Assembly: GCA_948742005.1 (NCBI GenBank)
Contig: CAPYQR010000002.1
Span: 13,118 to 30,156, forward strand
Reading direction: 5' to 3'
DNA from: an uncultured bacterium
GTDB taxonomy: Bacteria; Cyanobacteriota; Vampirovibrionia; Gastranaerophilales; Gastranaerophilaceae
DNA: 17,039 nucleotides
Positions within the stretch are counted from its first letter, which is position 1. Every line of letters starts with the position of its first letter. The notes under the pieces are model-generated. The model did not search any database, was not told the DNA's origin, and worked only from the letters and a program-made list of their open reading frames with translations. Position numbers and translations under genes: made by a program. Positions 8,590 through 15,943 of the stretch are shown here, piece after piece.

Positions 8590-11204
8590 GTTTTACCCCA
8601 TCCTGTTTCAACAACCAGAGGAACTCTTAAAGGCTGGTTTAATTCCATTTCTTTAATTGTAAGTGTTGTGATTTCTTCAAGTTCATATTCGGGAACTTCT
8701 AAAACAAGTTCGTCGTGGATTTGAAGAATTATTTTTGATTTATAATTTTTTAATTTTTCAAAAAGATTAACCATCGCCATTTTGATTATATCGGCGCTTG
8801 TGCCTTGTAAGGGTGCGTTGATTGCTGCTCGGTGAGCAAACTCTCTTATATTTGCGTTTCTTGAATTTAATTGAGCGCCTAAATATCTTTTTCTTCCGTA
8901 AAGTGTCTCGACAAAGCCTTTTTCTTGTGCAGTTTCAAGGGTTTCGTTGATATAGTTTGAAATAGCGGGATAAGTTGCAAAATATCTATTGATTAAATCT
9001 TGTGCTTCAGCGGGTGTTATATTTAAAGTTGATGATAAACCGTAGCGGGTTTGTCCGTAGATTATTCCAAAATTAACGGTTTTTGCTTTTCTTCTTTGTT
9101 CTTTTGTAACTTCTCCTGCCGGAACATTAAAGATTTTTGAAGCGGTGATTGTGTGGATATCCTGATTGTCAATGAATGTTTTAATTAAGGTTTCATCTTT
9201 TGAATAATGTGCTAAAAGCCTTAATTCAACCTGTGAATAATCTGCGCTTAGAATAACGTTTTCGGGGTTTTGCGGGATAAATGCTTTTCTTATTCTGCTT
9301 GAAAATTCTGTTTTGATTGGAATATTTTGTAAATTTGGTTCAGATGATGATAGTCTTCCTGTTGTTGTTACGATTTGATTAAAATGCGTGTGGATTTTTC
9401 CGTCTTTTTTGACAAGTTTAGGCAGGGCATCAATATAGGTTGTTTTGAGTTTCATTAAGGTTCTGTGTTCAAGGATATCTCTTGCAATTTCATGTTCTTG
9501 TGCAAGTTCATCTAATATTTTAGCGTTTGTTGAATAATTGCCTGATTTCCCCTTTTTTTTGGGTTTAATTTGAAGTTTATCAAAAAGAATTTCTGCAACT
9601 TGTTTTGGAGAATTGATGTTAAAGGTGCAATTGCTTTGTGTGAAGATTTTTTCTTCAAGAGTTTTGACTTTTGAAGAAATTTCATCTCCTAATTCTTTTA
9701 AATATTCAATATTAAGCTTGACTCCCGTGTTTTCAATATTTTTCAATACGCTTGCGAGGGGAAGCTCTGTTTGATTTAGCAAATTTAATTCTTTTTCGTC
9801 TAAATTTTGATTGTAAAAATCATCTAAATCTAATAAATATGAGCATAAAAGATAATAATCATTTTCAGGTATGATTACTTTAAGGTTTTCGTTAATTTGC
9901 GTAATTAAATCATGTTTTCTGGAGGAATCTTTGATGTAGCTTGATAATTCGACATCTGAAACAACGCCTTTGATGTTATAATTGATTGATTTAATTTGAT
10001 AAACAATTTTTTTAATTTCGGGATTTTCAATTATTTCAATAATTTCATTGCAGGGGGTTTTTAAAACATTGTTGTTGTGTGCAATAAAGCAAAATTCGCT
10101 ATCGATAAAATCTAATAAAAATCCGATTTTATCGTTGGATTTAATGTTTTTTAAAAATGATTCCGAGTCATTTTTATTAATTATGTTGATTTTTTTGCTT
10201 TCTTTTGTGAATGTTTCAAAAAGTCCTAATTGTGTTTGCTCGTTATCTTCTTCGATTGGGGAAAATTGGACAATATTATCGCCCATGCAGCTTTTATCGC
10301 TAATAAATGGGGATAAAAGGCTGTCTATGTTTTTGATAAATTTATAGAACTGCATTTTTTGGAAGAAATTTTTAACCTGTTCTTTATCGGGAATTGTTAA
10401 ACAAGCACCCTCGAAATCAAATTTAATATCAAGATTGTCAACAATTTTTGCTAAAAATTGAGATAAATAAGCATCTTGTTTTCCTGTTATAAGCTTTTCT
10501 TTTAAGGATTTTTTGGTTATTTTATCAATATTTAAATAAATATTATCAAGATTTTCATATTCATTTAACAAAGACGATGCGCTTTTTGGACCGATTCCTT
10601 TGATTCCCGGGATATTGTCTGAGGTATCTCCGCAAAGTGCTTTATAATCAACGATTTGACAAGGGTAAACCTCCATTTTTTGATAAACTTCTTGTTTGTT
10701 ATATTTTACAATTTCGCCTTTGGAGGGGATAAGGATTGTTGTTAAATTATTATCATCAACAAGCTGAAAGGCATCTTTATCGCCTGTTAGAATATATGTT
10801 TTGTGCCCTTTTGCTTTGGCTTGTGCTGCGATTGTTCCTATGACATCATCGCCTTCATATCCTTCATAGGTGTAAATTGGGATATCAAGAGCTTTTAAGC
10901 CTTCTTGAATCAAGCCCAGCTGGCTTCTTAAGGAATCGGGCATGGTTAATCTGTTTGCTTTATAGTTTTCGTATTTTTCAAGGCGGAAAGTTGCCTTGGA
11001 AACATCAAATGCAACCGCGATTGAATCGGGTTTGATATTTAATTGTTTATCTTTAAGTAAATCAAAAACAGCTTTGAAAAATCCGTAAACTGCCCAGGTT
11101 GGAATATGGTCGGTTGTTTGCATGTTTGTGCGCTCAAGCGCAAAAAACATCCGAAAAGCAAGTGCGTGTCCGTCAATCAAAATTAAAGTCTTTTTATCTT
11201 CCAT
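8574..11204 (-). CDS. polA: DNA polymerase I with inactive proofreading domain
   Basis: An 876-residue family A polymerase for gap filling and primer removal. The N-terminal 5' nuclease (~1-290) has 'LILIDGHALAFR', 'YEGYEGDDVIG', 'LTGDKDAFQL' and the helix-hairpin-helix 'GIKGIGPKSASSLL' after 'GDTSDNIP'. The middle region (~340-480) occupies the place of the 3'-5' exonuclease, but the acidic motifs are missing: the position of the usual DTE reads 'LLDFIDSEF' and motif II has no Asp, so proofreading should be absent, as in Bacillus and Taq enzymes. The polymerase part shows motif A 'SADYSQVELR' (Asp655), motif B 'RRKAKTVNFGIIYG' and motif C 'IHDELV' (Asp831). The start has AAGGGGA four bases upstream. 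It is the first gene of the repair operon, behind a terminator and its own putative promoter. Confidence 0.97.
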   Translation of the reverse strand: MEDKKTLILIDGHALAFRMFFALERTNMQTTDHIPTWAVYGFFKAVFDLLKDKQLNIKPDSIAVAFDVSKATFRLEKYENYKANRLTMPDSLRSQLGLIQEGLKALDIPIYTYEGYEGDDVIGTIAAQAKAKGHKTYILTGDKDAFQLVDDNNLTTILIPSKGEIVKYNKQEVYQKMEVYPCQIVDYKALCGDTSDNIPGIKGIGPKSASSLLNEYENLDNIYLNIDKITKKSLKEKLITGKQDAYLSQFLAKIVDNLDIKFDFEGACLTIPDKEQVKNFFQKMQFYKFIKNIDSLLSPFISDKSCMGDNIVQFSPIEEDNEQTQLGLFETFTKESKKINIINKNDSESFLKNIKSNDKIGFLLDFIDSEFCFIAHNNNVLKTPCNEIIEIIENPEIKKIVYQIKSINYNIKGVVSDVELSSYIKDSSRKHDLITQINENLKVIIPENDYYLLCSYLLDLDDFYNQNLDEKELNLLNQTELPLASVLKNIENTGVKLNIEYLKELGDEISSKVKTLEEKIFTQSNCTFNINSPKQVAEILFDKLQIKPKKKGKSGNYSTNAKILDELAQEHEIARDILEHRTLMKLKTTYIDALPKLVKKDGKIHTHFNQIVTTTGRLSSSEPNLQNIPIKTEFSSRIRKAFIPQNPENVILSADYSQVELRLLAHYSKDETLIKTFIDNQDIHTITASKIFNVPAGEVTKEQRRKAKTVNFGIIYGQTRYGLSSTLNITPAEAQDLINRYFATYPAISNYINETLETAQEKGFVETLYGRKRYLGAQLNSRNANIREFAHRAAINAPLQGTSADIIKMAMVNLFEKLKNYKSKIILQIHDELVLEVPEYELEEITTLTIKEMELNQPLRVPLVVETGWGKTWQEK

Positions 11205-11223
11205 AAATTCCCCTTATGGCTAT

Positions 11224-11232
11224 ATTTTACCA
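11224..11232 (-). promoter_or_regulatory. putative extended -10 promoter for the polA operon
   Basis: On the minus strand the sequence reads TGGTAAAAT, that is a TG dinucleotide, one base, then TAAAAT, fitting an extended -10 element. No good -35 is found at 16-18 bases upstream, where the T-rich end of the hairpin lies. Transcription would start about 13 bases before the polA ATG and just include the AAGGGGA ribosome binding site (11209-11215). It sits directly downstream of the terminator of the preceding gene, where an operon promoter is needed. Confidence 0.45.
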
Positions 11233-11247
11233 TAAAATTGAGGAATT

Positions 11248-11304
11248 AAAATAATAAACGTAAGCATAATTTATTTTTCAAATTATATTTGCGTTTATTA
11301 TTTT
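11248..11304 (-). terminator. long AT-rich hairpin, likely (bidirectional) terminator
   Basis: The outer arms 11248-11260 and 11292-11304 are perfect 13-base inverted repeats (AAAATAATAAACG and its complement). The inner arms 11261-11272 and 11280-11291 continue the pairing with one mismatch and two G-T pairs, giving about 25 base pairs closed by a 7-base loop (11273-11279). On the minus strand it follows the stop of the FKG-protein gene by 9 bases and ends in a T-rich run (TTTATTATTTTAATT), as in an intrinsic terminator, although the stem has few G-C pairs. It ends ~16 bases before the polA -10 element, so a regulatory role cannot be excluded. Confidence 0.6.
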
Positions 11305-11313
11305 GGATTTTTA

Positions 11314-12105
11314 TTATATTACAATTTTTTCGTCCGGATTAGTTACTTTTATGTTGACTATTTCTCCTTTTTCGCATTCATGTATTAATGTGCCTGTATC
11401 GTCTCTGTATGAAATAATGTTACCGTTATATTTGCTTCCGTCTTTATTTACCAGTAAATCGTTTTTAAGCACAACTCCATCTTTTTCGAGTTGATTTATG
11501 GTATCTCCAATATGAACATAAGATTTTCCGTTTGAATCTTCAAAGCTGAATAATTTAACTTTTCCGTTTTTATTTGTGAATTTTAATTCAGATGTTTTGA
11601 TTATGTTTCCGTTGAGGTCTGATTCTGTTATATTTACTTTGCTGTCAAAAACATTTGTGTTATTGATAACTCTGTCTGTTATAGTGTTTTTTTCAAGAAG
11701 TTTTTCGGGTATTTGTGCAAATTGTGAAGTATATTCATAATTTTTAATAAAATTAACTGCCCCTTTTCTGGTGCTTTGCTGCAAAATTCCGTCTTGGTAA
11801 ACTAACTTTATATTATCGCCGTTTGGAAGTTTATCTTTAATTGTTCCGCTGAATTTTTCGCCTGTAGGGAGCAATGCTTGTCCTTTATTAAAATCAATAT
11901 CGACTAATTTCGTGTCTTTTCCTTTTAAAATTGCAGCGCCAATGGCAATTGCAGCACCTGTTGCAGCGAGAGCAGCCAGGGTTAAGGCTAATTTTTTCTT
12001 GCCGTCTTTTTTAGTTTCTTGGGGTTTTGTTTGTTCGTTGTTTTTTGTTGCAGCTTTTCCTTTAAATGTAATAGAATTTAGGCTGTTAACTGCGTTTATG
12101 GACAT
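11314..12105 (-). CDS. membrane-anchored 'FKG' N-terminus protein of unknown function
   Basis: A 263-residue protein starting at the ATG at 12105, which has a strong AAAGGAG six bases upstream; the open frame continues 21 codons further up but without a ribosome site. The first ~15 residues, 'MSINAVNSLNSITFKGKA', resemble an N-terminal tag I recall from many proteins of Gastranaerophilales; its function is unknown to me. Then come a Lys/Gln-rich stretch and one hydrophobic Ala/Leu/Gly-rich segment (about residues 37-58) that can span the membrane. The remainder (~65-263) is Asn/Lys/Gly-rich and likely beta-structured, with repeated 'NG' turns, for example 'GEKFSGTIKDKLPNGD' and 'GSKYNGNIISYRDDTG', somewhat like MORN-type repeats. 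It stands alone between two terminators. No catalytic motif is recognised. Confidence 0.75.
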   Translation of the reverse strand: MSINAVNSLNSITFKGKAATKNNEQTKPQETKKDGKKKLALTLAALAATGAAIAIGAAILKGKDTKLVDIDFNKGQALLPTGEKFSGTIKDKLPNGDNIKLVYQDGILQQSTRKGAVNFIKNYEYTSQFAQIPEKLLEKNTITDRVINNTNVFDSKVNITESDLNGNIIKTSELKFTNKNGKVKLFSFEDSNGKSYVHIGDTINQLEKDGVVLKNDLLVNKDGSKYNGNIISYRDDTGTLIHECEKGEIVNIKVTNPDEKIVI

Positions 12106-12111
12106 CTTTTT

Positions 12112-12118
12112 CTCCTTT
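12112..12118 (-). promoter_or_regulatory. ribosome binding site deciding the FKG-protein start
   Basis: AAAGGAG on the minus strand, six bases before the ATG at 12105. It is the strongest Shine-Dalgarno match near this gene and makes the 263-residue start preferable to the upstream ATG at 12168. Confidence 0.8.
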
Positions 12119-12201
12119 TGATTATTGTTTGATATATGTACAAAAACCGTTTTTTTTGATAATTTCAATAATAATGCTTAATAAAAATTTACAAATCTAA
12201 T

Positions 12202-12239
12202 AATTGAAAATAAAAAATCTCTGCTTTTGCAGAGATTTT
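12202..12239 (-). terminator. intrinsic terminator after rplI
   Basis: A perfect 11-bp stem (12214-12224 with 12229-12239, core ATCTCTGC/GCAGAGAT) with a 4-base loop, followed on the minus strand by TTATTTTC. It lies 27 bases beyond the rplI stop and separates rplI from the FKG-protein gene. Confidence 0.9.
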
Positions 12240-12266
12240 GATAGATAAATTTGTATTTTGATATTT

Positions 12267-12761
12267 TTAATTTTCTTCGTTGTTTTCTTCTTCGTAAACT
12301 TCTTTAATTGTTTCGGAAGCAGTTACTTCAACGTTTAATTGAGCTTTAACTTTTGATGATAATTTGATTGTCATTACAAAGTTGCCTATGTGGTTGATTG
12401 GGCTGTCTAAGATAATTGATTTTTTATCAATTTCCATCCCTGTTTTAGCAAGCAATTCTTCGGCTAATTTTTTAGTTGTAATTGTTCCGAATAATTTTCC
12501 TGATTCGCCTGCTTTTGCGCTTAGGGAAACAGTTGCGATTTTTTCGATTTCTTCTTTAGCAGCTAATGCTTCTTGGTGAAGTTTTTCTGCTTTTGCTTTA
12601 ATGCGTGCGATGTTTCTTTCTCTTTGAGCAAGTGCGCCTGCCGTTGCGATTTCAGCTAATGAATTAGGGATTAAGTAGTTTCTGGCGTATCCGTCTTTAA
12701 CGTTGACTAAATCGCCGACTTCGCCTATATTTTGCACGTCTTTTTTTAAAATAACTTGCAT
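12267..12761 (-). CDS. rplI: 50S ribosomal protein L9
   Basis: L9 binds 23S rRNA at the base of the L1 stalk and helps keep reading-frame accuracy. The 164-residue protein has the N-terminal RNA-binding signature: 'MQVILKKDVQNIGEVGDLV', then 'VKDGYARNYLIP'. The long connecting helix (~45-77, 'ERNIARIKAKAEKLHQ') follows, then the C-terminal domain with 'GKLFGTITTKKLAEEL' and 'HIGNFVMTIKL'. It is about 15 residues longer than the E. coli protein because of an acidic tail, 'EVYEEENNEEN'. AAAGGAG lies six bases before the ATG (12768-12774). It is downstream of minE but has its own near-consensus promoter and its own terminator, so it can be made independently of the min genes. Confidence 0.97.
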   Translation of the reverse strand: MQVILKKDVQNIGEVGDLVNVKDGYARNYLIPNSLAEIATAGALAQRERNIARIKAKAEKLHQEALAAKEEIEKIATVSLSAKAGESGKLFGTITTKKLAEELLAKTGMEIDKKSIILDSPINHIGNFVMTIKLSSKVKAQLNVEVTASETIKEVYEEENNEEN

Positions 12762-12798
12762 TGGTTTCTCCTTTGTATAAAATGTATTTTGTTATTCA

Positions 12799-12827
12799 AT
12801 TTTATTTAAAACATAACTTAATTTCAA
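12799..12827 (-). promoter_or_regulatory. rplI: sigma-70-type promoter for rplI
   Basis: On the minus strand TTGAAA (12822-12827) and TAAAAT (12799-12804) are separated by exactly 17 bases, one mismatch each from consensus. The predicted start near 12792 leaves a leader of about 30 bases containing the AAAGGAG site. It lies in the 89-base gap between minE and rplI, which shows no convincing terminator. Confidence 0.75.
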
Positions 12828-12850
12828 GCCATGAGCATGTTTTGGAAAAA

Positions 12851-13357
12851 TCAGCTTTCTTTTTTTGATTTTTTAGATTTTGAGCTTGAGGTTTTGTTTT
12901 CTGTTTTTTGGTCTTTTGAATCTTCGCTGTGGGTGTTTTCTTTTGCTTCTTCAAGTTTTGCTTGCGCAAGTTCGTGTGCTTTTTCTTTTACAAGTTCTTC
13001 AAGTTCGCCTGCGATTTTTTGAGTTTTTTCGATTTTGGCATTTTGGACTAATGCCAATGCTTCATCGATTTCATCATCTGTCTTGGGGCGTAAAACAGGG
13101 ATACTCAGGTTTAAAATCGTAGCGTTTTCTGATGCATCAATGCTTAAATCGAAAGAATCAATATCTATTTCTAAAAATCTTGAAATAGAATCAATCATAT
13201 CATCTTTTAACATCTGCATAGCACGTTCTGAAAAACCTACTCTGTCTTGCATTAAGACTGTTCTTAAGCGGTTTTTGGCTACAAGCTTTGTATCGTCTGT
13301 TTGAGAATTGAAAAAATTCAAAACTCTGTCGTAAATATCTGAGAAAATGTCTTTCAT
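12851..13357 (-). CDS. minE: cell division topological specificity factor MinE with C-terminal extension
   Basis: MinE stimulates the MinD ATPase and drives Min patterning so that FtsZ assembles at mid-cell. Residues 1-91 are recognisable MinE: N-terminal membrane-targeting 'MKDIFSDIYDRVLNFF', the MinD-contact segment 'AKNRLRTVLMQDRVGFS' (27-43), then 'LKDDMIDSISRFLEID' and the dimer strand 'NATILNLSIPV'. MinE is usually about 85-105 residues; here 168. The extra part is a long Ala/Glu/Lys helix (~94-140), probably coiled coil, and a polar Ser/Lys tail ending 'SKSKKSKKES'. The gene starts 4 bases after the minD stop. The tail is in frame with no sign of frameshift; it may alter membrane or protein binding, which is inference. 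Confidence 0.95.
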   Translation of the reverse strand: MKDIFSDIYDRVLNFFNSQTDDTKLVAKNRLRTVLMQDRVGFSERAMQMLKDDMIDSISRFLEIDIDSFDLSIDASENATILNLSIPVLRPKTDDEIDEALALVQNAKIEKTQKIAGELEELVKEKAHELAQAKLEEAKENTHSEDSKDQKTENKTSSSKSKKSKKES

Positions 13358-13361
13358 TTAT

Positions 13362-14171
13362 TTATCCCTGCGCTTTCTTGGTGAAGAATTTTTTAATTTT
13401 CCCTATTATTGTATCTGGTACATCGATATCCAGAAGCGGAACTTCATCACCCATTATTCTTCTTGCTACGTTAAGGTAGGCTTTTCCTGCTATTGATTTT
13501 TCATCGTTTACAACAGGTTCGCCTTTGTTTGTTGAAGTGATGATATTTGTATCTTCAGGAATTACTCCGATTAAATCGCAGGATAGAATATCTACAACAT
13601 CATCAACCCCCATCATATCGTTTGATTTGATTAGTTTTGGTCTTACGCGGTTAATTAAAAGACGGTATTTTTCAAGCCCTTCTTTGGATTCTAAAAGCCC
13701 GATGATTCTGTCTGCATCGCGAATAGCACTCATTTCGGGAGTTGTTACAACGATTGCTTCGTTCGCGCCTGCAATTGCGTTTTGGAAACCTTGTTCTATT
13801 CCCGCGGGGCAATCAACCAGAACGTAATCAAATTCTTCTTTTAATTGTTCGCAAATATTTTTTAATTGGTCAGCATCAAGTGCGGATTTATCTCTTGTTT
13901 GTGCAGCGGCAAGCAGGCAAAGGTCGGGGTTTTTCTTGTCTTTAACAAGTGCTTGTTTTAGCTTGCAGCGTTCTTCAACAACATCAACAATTGTATAAAC
14001 AATCCTGTTTTCTAAACCTAACAACAAATCAAGGTTTCTCAAACCTATGTCGGTATCAATTAATACAACTTTATTTCCCATGTGGGCTAAAGCAGTGCCA
14101 ATGTTGGCGGATGTTGTGGTTTTTCCTACACCGCCTTTACCGGATGTAATAACAATTACAGAACCTGTCAT
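13362..14171 (-). CDS. minD: septum site-determining ATPase MinD
   Basis: MinD is a ParA/MinD-family ATPase that binds the membrane as an ATP dimer, recruits MinC and is released by MinE. The 269-residue protein has the deviant Walker A 'GKGGVGKTT' (signature Lys12, Lys17), the switch I segment 'LIDTDIGLRNLDLLLGL' (Asp41), the switch II region 'VLVDCPAGIEQGFQNA', and 'LLINRVRPKLI'. The C-terminal amphipathic membrane-targeting helix is 'IGKIKKFFTKK'. Its length matches the family. AAAGGAG precedes the ATG. It lies 11 bases after minC and 4 bases before minE, in one operon. Confidence 0.98.
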   Translation of the reverse strand: MTGSVIVITSGKGGVGKTTTSANIGTALAHMGNKVVLIDTDIGLRNLDLLLGLENRIVYTIVDVVEERCKLKQALVKDKKNPDLCLLAAAQTRDKSALDADQLKNICEQLKEEFDYVLVDCPAGIEQGFQNAIAGANEAIVVTTPEMSAIRDADRIIGLLESKEGLEKYRLLINRVRPKLIKSNDMMGVDDVVDILSCDLIGVIPEDTNIITSTNKGEPVVNDEKSIAGKAYLNVARRIMGDEVPLLDIDVPDTIIGKIKKFFTKKAQG

Positions 14172-14182
14172 TTTATGCTCCT

Positions 14183-15493
14183 TTAATTTTGATTTATCTT
14201 AAATAACATGATTTCATTATCTACAATCCTTGCTTCTTCCGGGGTAAAGATTGAGGATTTGATAATATAGGGGATATTTGTGCTGTCGGGTCTGCGTGAG
14301 TAGCAGTCATTAATTCTTAATTGGACAGCATTCATTTTAAGCGCTCTTATTTTTGCTTCGCTGTTGCCTTTTGTTCCCGCATGGGCAATTCCCGATAAAA
14401 TTCCCCAGACGGTAATATCGCCTACTGCTCTTATTTCGCTTCCGGGGTGGCAGTCGCCGATTATTACAACATTTCCTTCAGCTTCAAGAATTTGACCCGA
14501 ACGAAGCGTTTGATTAACATAAGTTGTTTGTTTTGAATCGGTAATAATAACTTGATTTTTGTTATTTGTTGTTTCATAAAAATCAACTTCTTCCCATTCA
14601 TCTTTTTCAATCGCGTTTTCATCATAAGCTTTTTTGTAAACGCCGATTGATTTTTTGTTTGCATTTTCAAAATCCTGCGGATTTTCTTCAGTTTCTTTTG
14701 TTTTTATTTGTTCTTGAAAATCATTTTTTATTGTTTCGTTTTGTATTTGATTTTGTGTAAAATCTTGTACGTTTTCGTTTGCAAAGCTTTTTTCGCGCTC
14801 TTGTGCGTATTTTTCTTCAAAATTATCCTGTGCGGGCATATCAAGGATTTCTTCTTCAAGCTGGGATTTTAATTCTTCTCTTAATTCGTTTTTGATTTCT
14901 TGAGCCTGTTTTGAAATCAGCGCTGCTGAATTTATCGGATATTGTTCAAGAGATTTTGAAAATTCTTCTTTTGCATTATATTTTGAAGCAATTTGATTTT
15001 CAATTTCATTAAAATCTCCTACAGGATTGATTCCCGCACTTCTTAAATCTTTGGCAATGTTGATTTTTTCCTGCTGTTCTTGAATTGCGTCCAAGTCAGC
15101 TTCAAAATGCAAGCCGTTGACTTCTTTTAGTGCGATTTTATCGCTTGCGGTTTTGTTTAGTGTGAATTGTTCGAAAGTTCCTTCTTTTTCTTTTGAATAT
15201 TTTTCTTCAACTCTTTTTTCAATTGGCTTTTGAACTAAAATATTCATGTTTTCCGCAACGCGGATTGTTTGTTCGTTTATTGTTTCAACTGTATCTAAAG
15301 TACAGCCGTAGCTTGTTATTAGAGATTGAATGCTTAGCATTTGCGATTGGTTAAAATAGCTGTCGTTTAATTTAAGCACTATTTTTTTGCCCGAATGATT
15401 AAGAGTTTCAAGGGCTAAAGACAGGCTGTTTATAATCTCGCCGGTAGAAGAGCAGGAAGCCATATCTACTACAAAGAATTCATTATCATACAT
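14183..15493 (-). CDS. minC: septum formation inhibitor MinC with very long linker
   Basis: MinC blocks FtsZ polymerisation away from mid-cell and binds MinD. At 436 residues it is nearly twice the E. coli length (231). Residues ~1-88 fit the N-terminal domain ('FFVVDMASCSSTGEI', 'GKKIVLKLNDSYF'). Residues ~322-405 are the C-terminal beta-helix with the MinD-binding 'RSGQ' (331-334), then 'EGNVVIIGDCHPGSEIRAVGDI', 'VWGILSGIAHAG' and 'ALKMNAVQLRI'. Between them lie ~230 residues rich in Glu, Gln, Lys and Asn with stretches of likely helix ('KNELREELKSQLEEE') and low complexity. The start ATG has an AAGG 12 bases upstream, slightly far. The 121-base gap before it is very AT-rich; I see no clear promoter there, only a 10-base palindrome ATAACGTTAT at 15572-15581. 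Confidence 0.95.
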   Translation of the reverse strand: MYDNEFFVVDMASCSSTGEIINSLSLALETLNHSGKKIVLKLNDSYFNQSQMLSIQSLITSYGCTLDTVETINEQTIRVAENMNILVQKPIEKRVEEKYSKEKEGTFEQFTLNKTASDKIALKEVNGLHFEADLDAIQEQQEKINIAKDLRSAGINPVGDFNEIENQIASKYNAKEEFSKSLEQYPINSAALISKQAQEIKNELREELKSQLEEEILDMPAQDNFEEKYAQEREKSFANENVQDFTQNQIQNETIKNDFQEQIKTKETEENPQDFENANKKSIGVYKKAYDENAIEKDEWEEVDFYETTNNKNQVIITDSKQTTYVNQTLRSGQILEAEGNVVIIGDCHPGSEIRAVGDITVWGILSGIAHAGTKGNSEAKIRALKMNAVQLRINDCYSRRPDSTNIPYIIKSSIFTPEEARIVDNEIMLFKINQN

Positions 15494-15614
15494 AAAATTT
15501 TCATACCTTAAATTTAATATTCTTATACTCTTTTAAAGCGTACATTAAATATTAAATAACTACAATTATTTATAACGTTATGTAAATTTTTTAATTTTGT
15601 TCAAATTTAAACAA

Positions 15615-15836
15615 TTATTTTAAAATAAAGCCAAGTAAAAAAGTAGAAATTACAAAAATAGCAACAAAGAAGTATGTTAGGCGGTTTAAGCCTTTTTCGG
15701 TTGATTTTTGAGAAGAAAACAGCTGGCTTGCAGCACCCAGAGCCGAAGCAGCATCACCTTTGGGGGAATGTAATAATACTAAAATAATGCTGAATAGAGC
15801 GCTTATTATTTGTAAAGTGTAGAAAAATGTAATCAT
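15615..15836 (-). CDS. secG: protein translocase subunit SecG
   Basis: SecG is the small accessory subunit of the SecYEG channel in the inner membrane. The 73-residue protein has two membrane spans (about residues 3-22 and 52-71). They are joined by the conserved cytoplasmic loop 'LLHSPKGDAASALGAASQLF', where the Gly/Ala-rich segment after the first helix is typical of the family, followed by 'STEKGLNRLTYF'. GGGGA lies about nine bases before the ATG. It lies between the exported SH3-like gene and minC. Confidence 0.95.
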   Translation of the reverse strand: MITFFYTLQIISALFSIILVLLHSPKGDAASALGAASQLFSSQKSTEKGLNRLTYFFVAIFVISTFLLGFILK

Positions 15837-15888
15837 TAAAAGATTCCCCTTTTTATTTTTGTAATTGAGATTTATCTGTGCAAGTTTA

Positions 15889-15917
15889 TATATAACACAA
15901 AAATATTAAAATCTACA
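15889..15917 (-). promoter_or_regulatory. putative promoter for secG
   Basis: On the minus strand TGTTATATA gives an extended -10 (TG, one base, TATATA at 15889-15894), with a weak -35 TGTAGA (15912-15917) 17 bases upstream. It lies in the 107-base gap before secG. The surrounding DNA is so AT-rich that chance matches are likely. Confidence 0.35.
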
Positions 15918-15943
15918 GTATTTTTTTAACAAAAAGTAATAAT

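Noticed and set aside
12106..12168. N-terminal extension of the FKG protein by 21 residues to an ATG at 12168
   Set aside because: No ribosome binding site at 12168, whereas AAAGGAG sits six bases before the ATG at 12105, and the conserved-looking N-terminus begins there.
12831..13304. Plus-strand open frames opposite minE
   Set aside because: Antisense shadows of the Lys/Glu/Ser-rich MinE coding sequence; Phe/Ser/Leu-rich with no recognisable domain.
15572..15581. Palindrome ATAACGTTAT in the gap before minC as an operator
   Set aside because: Only 10 bases in very AT-rich DNA with no second copy noticed; too weak to call a site.
15598..15615. Near-palindrome TTGTTCAAATTTAAACAA after secG as a terminator
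   Set aside because: The stem is short and AT-only apart from one G-C pair, and on the minus strand it is followed by an A-rich rather than a T-rich run.
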